From: Chitinophaga sp. H8
Lineage (GTDB): Bacteria > Bacteroidota > Bacteroidia > Chitinophagales > Chitinophagaceae
Assembly (NCBI RefSeq): GCF_040567655.1
Contig: NZ_JBEXAC010000001.1
Location: 3,286,001 to 3,350,000, forward strand
Reading direction: 5' to 3'
Length of the DNA stretch: 64,000 nt
In this document: positions 1 through 8,462 of the stretch, piece by piece
How positions within the stretch are numbered: position 1 is the stretch's first letter
How the letters are laid out: every line of letters begins with the position of its first letter
Position numbers and translations under genes: made by a program
The notes under the pieces: model-generated
Seen by the model: only the letters and a program-made list of their open reading frames with translations
The model's database searches: none
Told to the model about the DNA's origin: nothing

Positions 1-35
1 AAATTTCTACTCACTATTACTCAAATGCTATAAGT

Positions 36-1280
36 ATGAAAAGAGTTGTAATTACAGGCATGGGCGCCCTTACACCAATAGGTAATGAAGTAACTGCCTT
101 CTGGAACAACCTTATATCCGGCAAAAGTGGTGCAGCTACCATTACCCGGTTTGATGCCAGTTTATTCCGGACCAGATTTGCCTGCGAGCTGAAAGATTTT
201 GATGTAAACAGTTTGTTGGATAAGGCCGATATCAGGAAAACAGATCCATTTACACAATATGCACTGGTAGTGGCCAATCAGGCAATAGCAGATGCGGGAT
301 TGGATTTCAGTACGATGAATCCCTTTGATACAGGGGTAATCTGGGGTTCCGGGCAAGGAGGCATGCAAACCTTTGAGGAGCAGGTCACCGAATATGTAAC
401 TGGTGGTAATAAACCGCGGTTCAGCCCCTATTTTGTGCCGAAACTCATTTCCAATATGGCGCCAGGTATGATCTCTATTCAACACCATTTGATGGGGATC
501 AACTACACGACGGTTTCGGCCTGTGCTACCTCCAATACCGCCATGATGGATGCACTGAATTACATCCGCTGGGGAAAAGCCAAGGTGATCATTACCGGAG
601 GATCTGAAGCTCCTGTCACACCGGCTTCCGTAGGTGGATTTTGTGCAATGAAAGCGATGTCTGTCAGAAATGAGGATCCCGCAGCTGCTTCCCGTCCCTT
701 TGACGTAAACAGGGATGGATTTGTGATGGGTGAAGGCGCAGGCGCTTTAGTACTGGAAGAGTATGAGCATGCCAAAGCAAGAGGAGCCAGGATATATGCA
801 GAAGTAGCAGGCGCAGCGATGACAGCAGATGCTTATCATATGACTGCCACCCATCCGGAAGGATTAGGGGCTTTGCAGGCCATGAAATTTGCACTAGAAG
901 ATGCGGGGTTGAATGCAGGCGATGTACACTACCTCAACGCCCATGCCACCTCTACACCTGTTGGGGACCTTAGTGAAACCACTGCCATTGCACGGCTTTT
1001 TGGTCAGGAAGCCACCCACCTGCATATTAGTGCTACCAAATCTATGACCGGACATTTACTGGGCGCAGCAGGAGCTATTGAAGCGATTGCCGCGGTGATG
1101 AGTATCCAAACCGGTATCATCCCTCCTACTATCAATACACAGGAACCTGACCCTGCTATTCCGGCAGGGCTACAGATTGTATTTAAGGATGCAATAGAGA
1201 AAAAAGTAGCCGTATCGATGAGCAATACTTTTGGCTTTGGTGGGCACAATGGCATTGTGGTATTTAAAGCGCTATCATAA
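36..1280 (+). CDS. fabF: Beta-ketoacyl-ACP synthase II (FabF-type KAS)
   Basis: A 414-residue condensing enzyme that would extend acyl-ACP with malonyl-ACP in fatty-acid synthesis in the cytoplasm. The sequence shows the full thiolase-fold triad: nucleophile Cys163 in SACATS, His303 in NAHATSTPVGD and His340 in KSMTGHLLGAAGA, with the usual FabF spacing. The C-terminal NTFGFGGHN loop is also present. Length fits the family (about 410-420). The ATG at 36 is the only sensible start, because an ATG at 25 is followed at once by a stop. No acyl carrier protein gene is visible, but only 35 bases precede the gene. It could therefore be the housekeeping FabF or a paralogue for another lipid or polyketide. 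Its end overlaps the convergent esterase gene by 6 bases. Confidence 0.88.
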   Translation: MKRVVITGMGALTPIGNEVTAFWNNLISGKSGAATITRFDASLFRTRFACELKDFDVNSLLDKADIRKTDPFTQYALVVANQAIADAGLDFSTMNPFDTGVIWGSGQGGMQTFEEQVTEYVTGGNKPRFSPYFVPKLISNMAPGMISIQHHLMGINYTTVSACATSNTAMMDALNYIRWGKAKVIITGGSEAPVTPASVGGFCAMKAMSVRNEDPAAASRPFDVNRDGFVMGEGAGALVLEEYEHAKARGARIYAEVAGAAMTADAYHMTATHPEGLGALQAMKFALEDAGLNAGDVHYLNAHATSTPVGDLSETTAIARLFGQEATHLHISATKSMTGHLLGAAGAIEAIAAVMSIQTGIIPPTINTQEPDPAIPAGLQIVFKDAIEKKVAVSMSNTFGFGGHNGIVVFKALS

Positions 1281-2051
1281 CCATTTCAGTAAAACATCCA
1301 TTGCCTGCCCCCAGGTGGACACGTCATGCCTCCCTCCGGGTATTTCCAGGTAGGTAATGTCCTGTCCGTTTACATATCCTTTTTGTTCCAGTTCATGGAT
1401 CAGCCCCTGCGTGTCATCAATACTGTCAATAATCCCGTTATTGTTGCGGTCGGCAGTTTCATCTTCCGTACCGCATTCAAAAAAAAATTTCAGGCCTGGC
1501 TGGAAAATCCCTTCTCTTATCTGCCGGTGCATGATACGGTCCGTATTTTCATTGTAGCCATTCCCCAATTCCCTGCTTCTCCACCAAAGCGCTCCTGAAA
1601 ACACGCCAACATAATTAAACAAACCCGGATTATTCCACACAATATCCAAAGCGGACAATCCTCCCAGGGAAAAGCCCGCAAATGCAGTTGTTACAAACGT
1701 AATACCGCTGTACTGCTGCCGGATGAAGGGCAATAGTTGCTGTACAACAAACTGATTATACAATGCAGCGCTTCCTCCCTGCCCTTGGCTGTTCAGGAAC
1801 CTTGCAGTACCATATTCCTGTTTTCGTTGTTTACCCGCGTAGATCCCCACTACCAACAATGCTTTACCGGCTGCATATAAGGGAGCCAGTAAGTCTGTCA
1901 AACCAACCGCTTCGAGGTCCTGTCCATCATTTACCAACAACAAACAAACATTTCCCGGTGTATGAGTTGCCGGATAATAACAATCTATGAGCACCTGCCG
2001 TTGCAATCCGGGTGAAAACAAGCTAAAACGATCTGTTACGACTTCTTCCAT
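1275..2051 (-). CDS. Esterase-D-like alpha/beta hydrolase
   Basis: A 258-residue predicted cytoplasmic hydrolase of the esterase D / enterochelin-esterase superfamily; no signal peptide is seen. Ser128 sits in the nucleophile elbow GFSLGGLSAL, followed by the family-typical segment leading to YVGVFSGALWW. A likely catalytic His242 lies in GGRHDVSTWGQAM, and an acidic residue around the GTEDETAD stretch (about 194-201) could complete the triad. The substrate is unknown; relatives act on siderophore esters, S-formylglutathione or acyl esters. The stop codon lies inside the last codons of the convergent fabF gene. The 150-bp region between its start and the next plus-strand gene probably holds promoters for both directions. 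Confidence 0.8.
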   Translation of the reverse strand: MEEVVTDRFSLFSPGLQRQVLIDCYYPATHTPGNVCLLLVNDGQDLEAVGLTDLLAPLYAAGKALLVVGIYAGKQRKQEYGTARFLNSQGQGGSAALYNQFVVQQLLPFIRQQYSGITFVTTAFAGFSLGGLSALDIVWNNPGLFNYVGVFSGALWWRSRELGNGYNENTDRIMHRQIREGIFQPGLKFFFECGTEDETADRNNNGIIDSIDDTQGLIHELEQKGYVNGQDITYLEIPGGRHDVSTWGQAMDVLLKWL

Positions 2052-2201
2052 ATCTGCAAATATACTTCATGCCCCGGAGCAGCGTAGCTGTATACCAGTT
2101 TTTCAATGCGGTGTTGTTAAACTTATGATAACCTTTACTTCCTGCAATGACGGTAGCGGGACTATGGAGTATTTTTTTTAAATTTATACAAACGAATTCC
2201 T

Positions 2202-2912
2202 GTGACTGAGAACTACTATAAATGGCATTCCCCACACCTGAACCGGGAATTTGAGATGCTGGTATTTGGAGATAGTGGCTATCCCCTGCTGCTGTTTCCT
2301 ACTTCTATGGGACGTTATTACGAAAGTAAGGACTTTGGCCTGATAGATGCAGCAGGGTGGTTTGTTGACCAGGGGCTTGTACGGATTTATTGTCCGGACA
2401 GTGTGGATGCGAACAGCTGGTATAATAAAAATGTTCCTCCCGCAGAAAGAGCGTATAATCACCTTTGTTATGATCAGATGCTGGCCAATGAGTTGCTTCC
2501 CCGTATAACGGCAGAAACGGGGCACGAACGCATTGCCGTAGCAGGTTGTAGCTTTGGTGGCTATCATGCAGCCAATTTTGCCTTCCGGCATCCGGCGGTA
2601 GTATCTTATCTGTTTAGCCTGAGCGGTATATTTGATATTGCCCAACGGGTAGATCATCAGTTTGACGATAACGTATATTTCAATAATCCGGTTTCCTTTC
2701 TGCCCGACAATGAAGATGAGGACCTCTGGCGGATGGGCATTGTACTGGGCACAGCAGACCACGATGTAACCAGGGGGCAGAATGAGCAGTTATCGGGTAT
2801 ACTTGGTGCTAAAAAGATATCGCACTGGCTGGATGTCCGCCCTAACAGGGTGCATGACTGGCCCGTCTGGAAGGAAATGCTGCCGCATTATCTCTCGCTT
2901 ATCAAAGCTTAA
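2202..2912 (+). CDS. Esterase-family alpha/beta hydrolase, first gene of the amidoligase cluster
   Basis: A 236-residue alpha/beta hydrolase. Ser117 is the nucleophile in AGCSFGGYHA, an acidic residue in GTADHD (about 184-188) and His218 in NRVHDWPVW would complete the triad. No signal peptide is present, so it should act in the cytoplasm. The start is GTG; no in-frame ATG occurs until residue 19, which would remove the first strand of the fold, so GTG is preferred. It is the first of six plus-strand genes with gaps of 48-132 bp. In this context it may hydrolyse or transfer an ester or peptide made by the ligases downstream; that role is inferred from position only. It resembles the small conserved esterase families annotated only as putative esterase. 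Confidence 0.8.
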   Translation: MTENYYKWHSPHLNREFEMLVFGDSGYPLLLFPTSMGRYYESKDFGLIDAAGWFVDQGLVRIYCPDSVDANSWYNKNVPPAERAYNHLCYDQMLANELLPRITAETGHERIAVAGCSFGGYHAANFAFRHPAVVSYLFSLSGIFDIAQRVDHQFDDNVYFNNPVSFLPDNEDEDLWRMGIVLGTADHDVTRGQNEQLSGILGAKKISHWLDVRPNRVHDWPVWKEMLPHYLSLIKA

Positions 2913-2963
2913 TTTATACTTGTACTGATCTATATAAACCACCTTAAAACCGAGCCAGCTGCT

Positions 2964-4064
2964 ATGAAAAAGATAGGTATTCTCTTTGGTCAGGAAAACA
3001 CTTTCCCACAGGCATTCGTAGACCGTATAAACCGTAAAAACGAGCCAGGGATTATGGCTGAATTTGTTACCATTGATAAGGTAATGCAGGGTGCTGATTC
3101 GGGCTATGCTGTGATACTGGACCGCATCTCCCAGGATGTACCCTTTTATCGTGCCTACCTGAAAAATGCTGCCATCGGTGGTACCGCTGTTATCAACAAT
3201 CCTTTCTGGTGGAGCGCTGATGACAAGTTTTTTAATAATGCAGTGGCCTTGAAAACTGGCGTAGCTGTTCCCAAAACGGTATTGGTGCCTTCCCGCAATC
3301 TTCCGGAAAACACCTCGGATCAATCTTTCCGCAATCTGTTGTATCCGTTTGACTGGGATACCATATTTGCGTACACGGGTTTTCCGGCATATATGAAGCC
3401 CTTTGCCGGCGGAGGATGGAAAAATGTTTACCAGGTAGAGAACCGGGAAGACTTCTTCAACAAACATGCGGAAACAGATCAGCTGGTTATGATGCTGCAG
3501 GAAGAAATTGTATTTGAAGAATACTATCGTTGCTACTGTATAGGCGGCAGGCATGTACGTATCATGCCATATGATCCACGCCATCCGCATCATTTACGTT
3601 ATCAGGCCTCCTTTCCCGGGGAACCGGCGTTATTGGACACCATTACGGCACAGGTGATTGCCCTGAATGAGTATCTGGGCTATGATTTTAATACCGTAGA
3701 GATGGCCGTAAAAGAGGGTATTCCCTATGCCATCGACTTTTGCAACCCTGCACCAGATGCAGATCTCCATTCTGTAGGAGCAGACAATTTTGAGTGGGTA
3801 GTAGAAACGACTGCCAGTTATGCCATTGCAAGAGCCAAAGCGCATCAGCCGGGAGCAGATAATCTTACCTGGGGCAGATTTGTACAAGAGGGTATATTAG
3901 CTAATGGAACAAGTACACCGCTCAAAAAGAAAAAGGCTGCTGCCAAAAAAGCAACCACAGCAAAAAAAGCAGCTGACACCAGCAAAAAGAAAACGACAAC
4001 AGATAAAAAGACTAAAACAACAACTGCTGCCACTACCAAAAAAAGCAGCAGTAAAAATAAATAG
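2964..4064 (+). CDS. ATP-grasp ligase with lysine-rich C-terminal tail
   Basis: A 366-residue RimK/glutathione-synthase-like ATP-grasp protein, expected to activate a carboxylate as acyl-phosphate and join it to an amine. Visible marks are the ATP-binding lysine and glycine loop in AYMKPFAGGGWKNVYQV, the acidic EEIVFEEYYRCYCIGG strand and the metal-binding IDFCNPAPDADLHSVG motif near the end of the fold. Residues 319-366 form a low-complexity tail with 18 lysines in 48 residues, the rest mostly Ala, Thr and Ser. This resembles histone-H1-like tails and is not part of a normal ATP-grasp domain. The gene follows the hydrolase by 51 bp and precedes a YbdK-type ligase. The substrate is unknown. 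The tail could bind nucleic acid, dock a partner or itself accept a peptide; all three are speculation. Confidence 0.8.
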   Translation: MKKIGILFGQENTFPQAFVDRINRKNEPGIMAEFVTIDKVMQGADSGYAVILDRISQDVPFYRAYLKNAAIGGTAVINNPFWWSADDKFFNNAVALKTGVAVPKTVLVPSRNLPENTSDQSFRNLLYPFDWDTIFAYTGFPAYMKPFAGGGWKNVYQVENREDFFNKHAETDQLVMMLQEEIVFEEYYRCYCIGGRHVRIMPYDPRHPHHLRYQASFPGEPALLDTITAQVIALNEYLGYDFNTVEMAVKEGIPYAIDFCNPAPDADLHSVGADNFEWVVETTASYAIARAKAHQPGADNLTWGRFVQEGILANGTSTPLKKKKAAAKKATTAKKAADTSKKKTTTDKKTKTTTAATTKKSSSKNK

Positions 4065-4196
4065 CTACCTGCCTTATTGGCAACCAACGCAGGCAGGTCA
4101 TCAAAATACCATATGCAACACCTTTAATGCAGGTATTTCCTTTAATTAGCAGTTTATTTGCATCCGATTTAAAAAGTTAGCGCAATAACCAAATAT

Positions 4197-5291
4197 ATGT
4201 TTACCGCATTTACGCTCGGCATAGAAGAAGAATACATGGTGCTGGATCCCACTACCCGGGAGCTGAAATCACATGAGCAAAAGATAGTGGAGCAGGCCCA
4301 TAAAGTGATTAAAGACCAGGTAAAAGCAGAGTTCCATCAGGCAGTAGTGGAAGTAGGCACCCAAATCTGCGCCAACATTAGTGAGGCACGGGAAGATGTA
4401 GCACTGCTGCGCAGGACTATTGCACAAATTGCCGGTGATCTTGGCTTTAGCATAGGCGCCTCCGGTACCCATCCTTTTTCCAAATGGGAAAAACAGCTGA
4501 TTACTGACCATCCGAGGTACTTTGAAATAGTAAATGAGATGCAGGATGCAGCACGATCCAACCTGATATTTGGTTTGCATGTGCACGTGGGTATGGAAAA
4601 CCGGGAAATGGCACTTCATATCGCCAACTCTGCCCGCTACTTTTTACCACATATTTTTGCGCTTAGTACCAACTCCCCTTTCTGGGAGGGGCGTAATACC
4701 GGTTTTAAATCATTCCGTACCAAGGTGTTTGATAAATTCCCCCGTACCGGTATACCTGATTATTTTGCCAGTATTGAAGAATATGATAATTACATCAAAC
4801 TACTGGTAAAAACCAACTGTATCGATAATGCCAAGAAGGTATGGTGGGATTTACGGGTACATCCTTTTTTCAATACTGTTGAGTTTCGCGTTTGTGATAT
4901 TCCACTTACCGTAGAGGAGACCATTACCGTAGCCGGCCTTTTCCAGGCAGTATGTGCCAAGATATATAAACTGCGCATGCAAAACCTCAACTTCATTATT
5001 TACAACAGGGCCCTGATTAATGAAAATAAATGGCGGGCCTCCCGCTATGGTATTGATGGGCACCTGATCGATTTTGGTAAGGAAATAGAAGTAAATACAC
5101 GCGCACTTATATACGAACTACTGGATTTTGTTGATGATGTAGTAGATGAGCTCGACAGTCGTCCTGTTATTCAAAACACTATACACCTGCTTGAAAATGG
5201 TACCGGAGCCGACAGGCAACTTCAGGTATATGCTGAAACAGGAGATATGGTAGCCGTTACTGATTTTATTCAATCGCAGTTCCTGGTTTAG
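4197..5291 (+). CDS. YbdK/GCS2-family carboxylate-amine ligase
   Basis: A 364-residue member of the glutamate-cysteine-ligase-2 (YbdK, glutamine-synthetase-like fold) family, which forms amide bonds between a carboxylate and an amine using ATP. It opens with FTLGIEEEYMVLDP, carrying the metal-binding acidic cluster. It also has GASGTHPFSKW, GLHVHVGME with metal-binding histidines, and the VEFRVCDIPLT motif, in the expected order. Length matches the family (about 360-380). It lies between an ATP-grasp ligase and a glutamine amidotransferase, so its product is probably shared with them. Escherichia coli YbdK has weak glutamate-cysteine ligase activity in vitro, but the true substrate in this context is unknown. 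The 132-bp gap upstream could hold an internal promoter; I see no convincing -33 box there. Confidence 0.88.
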   Translation: MFTAFTLGIEEEYMVLDPTTRELKSHEQKIVEQAHKVIKDQVKAEFHQAVVEVGTQICANISEAREDVALLRRTIAQIAGDLGFSIGASGTHPFSKWEKQLITDHPRYFEIVNEMQDAARSNLIFGLHVHVGMENREMALHIANSARYFLPHIFALSTNSPFWEGRNTGFKSFRTKVFDKFPRTGIPDYFASIEEYDNYIKLLVKTNCIDNAKKVWWDLRVHPFFNTVEFRVCDIPLTVEETITVAGLFQAVCAKIYKLRMQNLNFIIYNRALINENKWRASRYGIDGHLIDFGKEIEVNTRALIYELLDFVDDVVDELDSRPVIQNTIHLLENGTGADRQLQVYAETGDMVAVTDFIQSQFLV

Positions 5292-5355
5292 CCAATTTGC
5301 CCTATGCCCGTACCACATTATCTGCTGCCAACGCTCAATTTATTACCTTTGCAGT

Positions 5356-6276
5356 ATGCAACCCATAAAGAATAACTGGAAAGTAGCTGTACTGGATATG
5401 TATGAAGGGGCGCCCAATGAGGGCATGCGCTGTATACGGGAGCTGTTGAATGACTACGCTGCTACACATGGATTAAATTTACAATTTCACGAATATGAAG
5501 TGCGGTTACAGCAGCAGGTACCAGATTTGTCTTACGATATTTATATTTCCACCGGCGGGCCGGGCAGCCCTGTAGCCAGTGAAGGAAGTGCCTGGGAAGC
5601 AGCCTACTTTTCGCTGATAGAGGAATTATTGGCCTGGAACCGTACGAATAGGGTCAAAAAACCGGCCATCTTCATTTGCCATTCCTTTCAGCTGATGTGC
5701 CGTTATTTTAAACTGGGCAATGTATGCCGGCGTAAATCCCCCGCATTTGGGGTATTTCCGGTACATAAAACAGTAGCCGGGATGCATGAACCAGTATTCA
5801 ATGCCTTGCCTGATCCGTTTTATATTGTTGATAGCCGCAACTGGCAGGTAATAGAATTGAATAAAAGTAACATGCAGGCTATGGGCGCACAACTGCTGGC
5901 CATTGAAAAAGAACGGCCGCATGTTCCGCTGGAAAGAGCAACCATGGCCATCCGTTTCAATGAACACTTTATTGGCACACAATTTCATCCGGAAGCTGAT
6001 GCCAGTGGTATGCATAAGTACTTGCTCCAGGAAGAAAAAAGGAAACAGGTTACTGCCAGCTATGGTGAAGAGAAATATGAAAGTATGCTGGAACAGCTAA
6101 TGGATCCTGACAAGATCCGGCTTACACATGATCGGTTTGTCACAACCTTCCTCGACCAGGCTATTTTTGGATTAGTGACTGCCTCACATGCGGTGGCTGC
6201 CGGATTTGAGCAGCCGGAGGGCTTTGATCCGCAGGAAGGGTATGAAGATAATGACAACGAGCAATCATTTTTCTAA
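5356..6276 (+). CDS. Class I glutamine amidotransferase-like protein
   Basis: A 306-residue protein whose first 220 residues form a class I (triad) glutamine amidotransferase domain, releasing ammonia from glutamine or hydrolysing a gamma-glutamyl bond. The triad is clear: Cys108 in FICHSFQLM, His211 and Glu213 in GTQFHPEAD. An oxyanion-type STGGPGSP loop lies near residues 65-72. The remaining 85 residues are helical and acidic at the end (EDNDNEQ) and match no domain I know. It sits 64 bp behind the YbdK-type ligase. It may supply ammonia to one of the ligases or cleave a gamma-glutamyl intermediate. A TACCTTTG box (5344-5351) fits the -7 consensus but lies so close to the ATG that it is probably chance. 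Confidence 0.85.
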   Translation: MQPIKNNWKVAVLDMYEGAPNEGMRCIRELLNDYAATHGLNLQFHEYEVRLQQQVPDLSYDIYISTGGPGSPVASEGSAWEAAYFSLIEELLAWNRTNRVKKPAIFICHSFQLMCRYFKLGNVCRRKSPAFGVFPVHKTVAGMHEPVFNALPDPFYIVDSRNWQVIELNKSNMQAMGAQLLAIEKERPHVPLERATMAIRFNEHFIGTQFHPEADASGMHKYLLQEEKRKQVTASYGEEKYESMLEQLMDPDKIRLTHDRFVTTFLDQAIFGLVTASHAVAAGFEQPEGFDPQEGYEDNDNEQSFF

Positions 6277-6324
6277 TTAAAGACAGGCCCTTATGCCACC
6301 TGTCCGATTATCATTGTTTCAAAT

Positions 6325-7518
6325 ATGATCCCTGCAATAAGAGCTGCATATAATCAACAATTTACCGCTGCCAGGTATGAGGCGTTTTTAAATGGCCTGG
6401 CGCAGGATGCGGCAGATATCCCTGCATTCCGTGTAGCTGAAACACCTGTATTTGTACCCAGGGCATTAACCACCAAACTGGTACAGGCCTGTGAAGAGAT
6501 TGTAAATGTTATCCTGCGGCCCGACTTCAAAACGATTACCCAGGATGCGATTCCTCCTGCCCTGAAAGTAGCGCATGAAAATGAGCATCCACACTTTATT
6601 ATTATTGATTTTGCCGTTTGTTATAATGAACAGGGAGAATTGGTACCTCAGCTGATTGAATTACAGGGATTTCCAACCATGTTTGCATTCCAGGATGTGA
6701 TGGCAAGGCAATTCAGGGAACATTTTAATATTCCGGAAGGCGTAAGTAACTTTTTCAACAACTTTAATTCTGCCTCTTATTTTGAATTTTTGCAGGAATT
6801 GATTGTAGGGCCTTATGCGCCTGAAGAAGTAGTACTGCTGGAAGTAAACCCTGAAGCGCAGAAAACCAGGGTGGATTTTTACAGCACGGAAAAATACATT
6901 GGCATTAAAACGATCTGCATCACGGATCTTTTACAGGATGGTAAAAAACTGTATTATACCCGGAAGGGTCGTCAAATACCTATTAAGCGTATATACAACC
7001 GGGTGATATTTGACGATCTGGAAAAACAGCAAGCCCGGTTAAGCGGACATGTAAACCTTTTTCAGGAGCTGGAGGTAGAATGGATCACCCACCCCAACTG
7101 GTTTTACCGTATCAGTAAATATACCCTGCCTTTTATTCACAGTGAATATGTTCCTAAAAGCTGGTTCCTGCACCAGCTGCCGGTAATACCTGCTGATCTG
7201 GAAAACTATGTACTCAAGCCGTTGTTTTCCTTTGCCGGCCAGGGGGTGAAAATAGATGTAACCCCTGCTGATATTGACGTCATAGATGATCCTCAAAACT
7301 GGATACTTCAGCATAAAGTACACTATGCCCCTGCTATTGAAACTCCCAACGGACCAGCAAAATGTGAAATACGGATGATGTATGCCTGGCCGGACAACTC
7401 GCCGCGCCCTATACTGGTGCATAATCTGGCACGGATCAGCAAGGGAAAAATGATAGGTGTGAGCTTCAATGACAAACAGGACTGGGTAGGTGGCAGCTGT
7501 TGTTTCTTTGAACAATAA
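6325..7518 (+). CDS. Divergent ATP-grasp-like protein (putative amide ligase)
   Basis: A 397-residue protein with no signal peptide or membrane segment. The segment ENYVLKPLFSFAGQGVKI (about 292-309) resembles the lysine and glycine-rich loop of circularly permuted or glutathionylspermidine-synthase-like ATP-grasp enzymes. The following QHKV and CEIRMMYAW strands could supply nucleotide and metal contacts. The N-terminal half, including PHFIIIDFAVC and LVPQLIELQGFPT, could be the substrate and metal-binding part of a permuted fold. I infer a second ATP-dependent ligase because of this motif and because the gene is locked between a glutamine amidotransferase and a RidA protein. The assignment rests on one motif plus context and is less secure than for the other ATP-grasp gene. 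Confidence 0.62.
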   Translation: MIPAIRAAYNQQFTAARYEAFLNGLAQDAADIPAFRVAETPVFVPRALTTKLVQACEEIVNVILRPDFKTITQDAIPPALKVAHENEHPHFIIIDFAVCYNEQGELVPQLIELQGFPTMFAFQDVMARQFREHFNIPEGVSNFFNNFNSASYFEFLQELIVGPYAPEEVVLLEVNPEAQKTRVDFYSTEKYIGIKTICITDLLQDGKKLYYTRKGRQIPIKRIYNRVIFDDLEKQQARLSGHVNLFQELEVEWITHPNWFYRISKYTLPFIHSEYVPKSWFLHQLPVIPADLENYVLKPLFSFAGQGVKIDVTPADIDVIDDPQNWILQHKVHYAPAIETPNGPAKCEIRMMYAWPDNSPRPILVHNLARISKGKMIGVSFNDKQDWVGGSCCFFEQ

Positions 7519-7567
7519 CCAGGTATCAATAGTGGTATTTGACCATTTATAAAACAATCCTTTACAG

Positions 7568-7969
7568 ATGAAACGCACCAATCTTTCCTCCGGAGCTATT
7601 TGGGAAAACAAAGTTGGATATTCCCGTGCTGTACGTATTGGCAATGTCATTGAGGTATCCGGCACTGTATCAGCAGATGGCGACAAAATAATAGGCGAAG
7701 GGAATGCCTATGAGCAAACAAAGTACATCCTGGCAAAAATTGAAGCTGCCCTTGTCACCGCCGGGGCATCGCTGCATGATGTGATCCGTACCCGTATGTT
7801 TGTAACGGATATTTCCCGGTGGGAGGAAATAGGCCGGGCCCATGGTGAGTTTTTTATGAGTATAAAGCCGGCCACCTCCATGTTGCAGGTAAGCCAGCTG
7901 ATAGATCCGCGTTACCTGATAGAAATTGAGGCTACGGCGATCGTACACGAAAGAACAGCCTCTCATTAA
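7568..7969 (+). CDS. RidA/YjgF-family enamine/imine deaminase-like protein
   Basis: A 133-residue single-domain Rid-family protein. Family members form trimers and hydrolyse reactive enamine or imine intermediates from PLP enzymes; others catalyse different steps within biosynthetic clusters. The sequence shows VGYSRAVRIGNVIEVSGTVS near the N-terminus, the IRTRMFVTDI strand, and KPATSMLQVSQLIDPRYLIEIEATAIV, which covers the trimer-interface active site. It has Leu-Ile-Asp where classical RidA proteins often have Leu-Pro, so it may belong to a Rid subgroup other than the archetypal deaminase. The gene follows the ATP-grasp-like gene by 49 bp and is probably the last of the cluster, because a rhodanese gene faces it just downstream. 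Confidence 0.88.
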   Translation: MKRTNLSSGAIWENKVGYSRAVRIGNVIEVSGTVSADGDKIIGEGNAYEQTKYILAKIEAALVTAGASLHDVIRTRMFVTDISRWEEIGRAHGEFFMSIKPATSMLQVSQLIDPRYLIEIEATAIVHERTASH

Positions 7970-8049
7970 TCCTGAAAGGCATGCAGACAGGCAGTAAATC
8001 CGCAGAAAGCAGATCCTAAGCATATTAAATAGTTATCTGATAAAAACAA

Positions 8050-8079
8050 AAGAGACCGTCCGCTTACAGACAGTCTCTT
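8050..8079 (-). terminator. Hairpin terminator of the rhodanese gene
   Basis: Arms AAGAGAC and GTCTCTT plus an inner GTC/GAC pairing form a stem with one mismatch around a short loop. Read on the minus strand it is followed by TTTGTTTTTA, a good uridine tract. On the plus strand the tract is weak, so it mainly serves the minus-strand gene. Confidence 0.7.
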
Positions 8080-8103
8080 GCATATGCTTTTATCGACGGA
8101 TTA

Positions 8104-8412
8104 TCAGGCACTATACAGCTCCTGCCATTTCAACATACCACCGGTCAGGTTTTTAACATTTGTAAAGCCCATTGTTTCCAGTAACATGCAGGCTTGTCCG
8201 CTGCGATTTCCGCTACGGCAATAAACGATCACTTCCTGATCCTTCAGTTCTTCCAGCTCATCTACCTGCATGGCCTGTATATGTCCCAATGGCACCAAGG
8301 TACCGCCTATATTGAACTCCGCACGTTCATGTGGTTCTCTTACATCCACAATATGCAATGCTTCGCCTGCATCAATACGTTGCTTCAGTTCTTCTGGTGT
8401 AATGTTTTGCAT
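8104..8412 (-). CDS. Single-domain rhodanese-like sulfurtransferase
   Basis: A 102-residue cytoplasmic rhodanese domain, length typical of the GlpE/PspE type. Active-site Cys65 lies in the loop CRSGNRSG; VDVREPHERAEFNIGG and the C-terminal NLTGGMLKW strand complete the fold. The loop of six residues points to sulfur rather than phosphate or arsenate substrates. Its physiological acceptor is unknown. The ATG at 8412 is chosen over an upstream in-frame TTG at 8421, because homologous domains begin right at this methionine. It is the last gene of a probable ddl, PASTA, rhodanese run and has a hairpin terminator at 8050-8079. Confidence 0.88.
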   Translation of the reverse strand: MQNITPEELKQRIDAGEALHIVDVREPHERAEFNIGGTLVPLGHIQAMQVDELEELKDQEVIVYCRSGNRSGQACMLLETMGFTNVKNLTGGMLKWQELYSA

Positions 8413-8462
8413 AATTATCAAAATTTTAGATTTCTTAAAGAGCTTGTTTACATAAGACCTCC

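Noticed and set aside
2790..3593. A 267-codon open frame antisense to the ATP-grasp gene
   Set aside because: It overlaps two well-supported plus-strand genes and shows no domain.
5344..5351. TACCTTTG as a promoter for the glutamine amidotransferase gene
   Set aside because: It would place the transcription start at the ATG itself and lacks a -33 partner at suitable distance; the gene is better explained as part of the upstream transcript.
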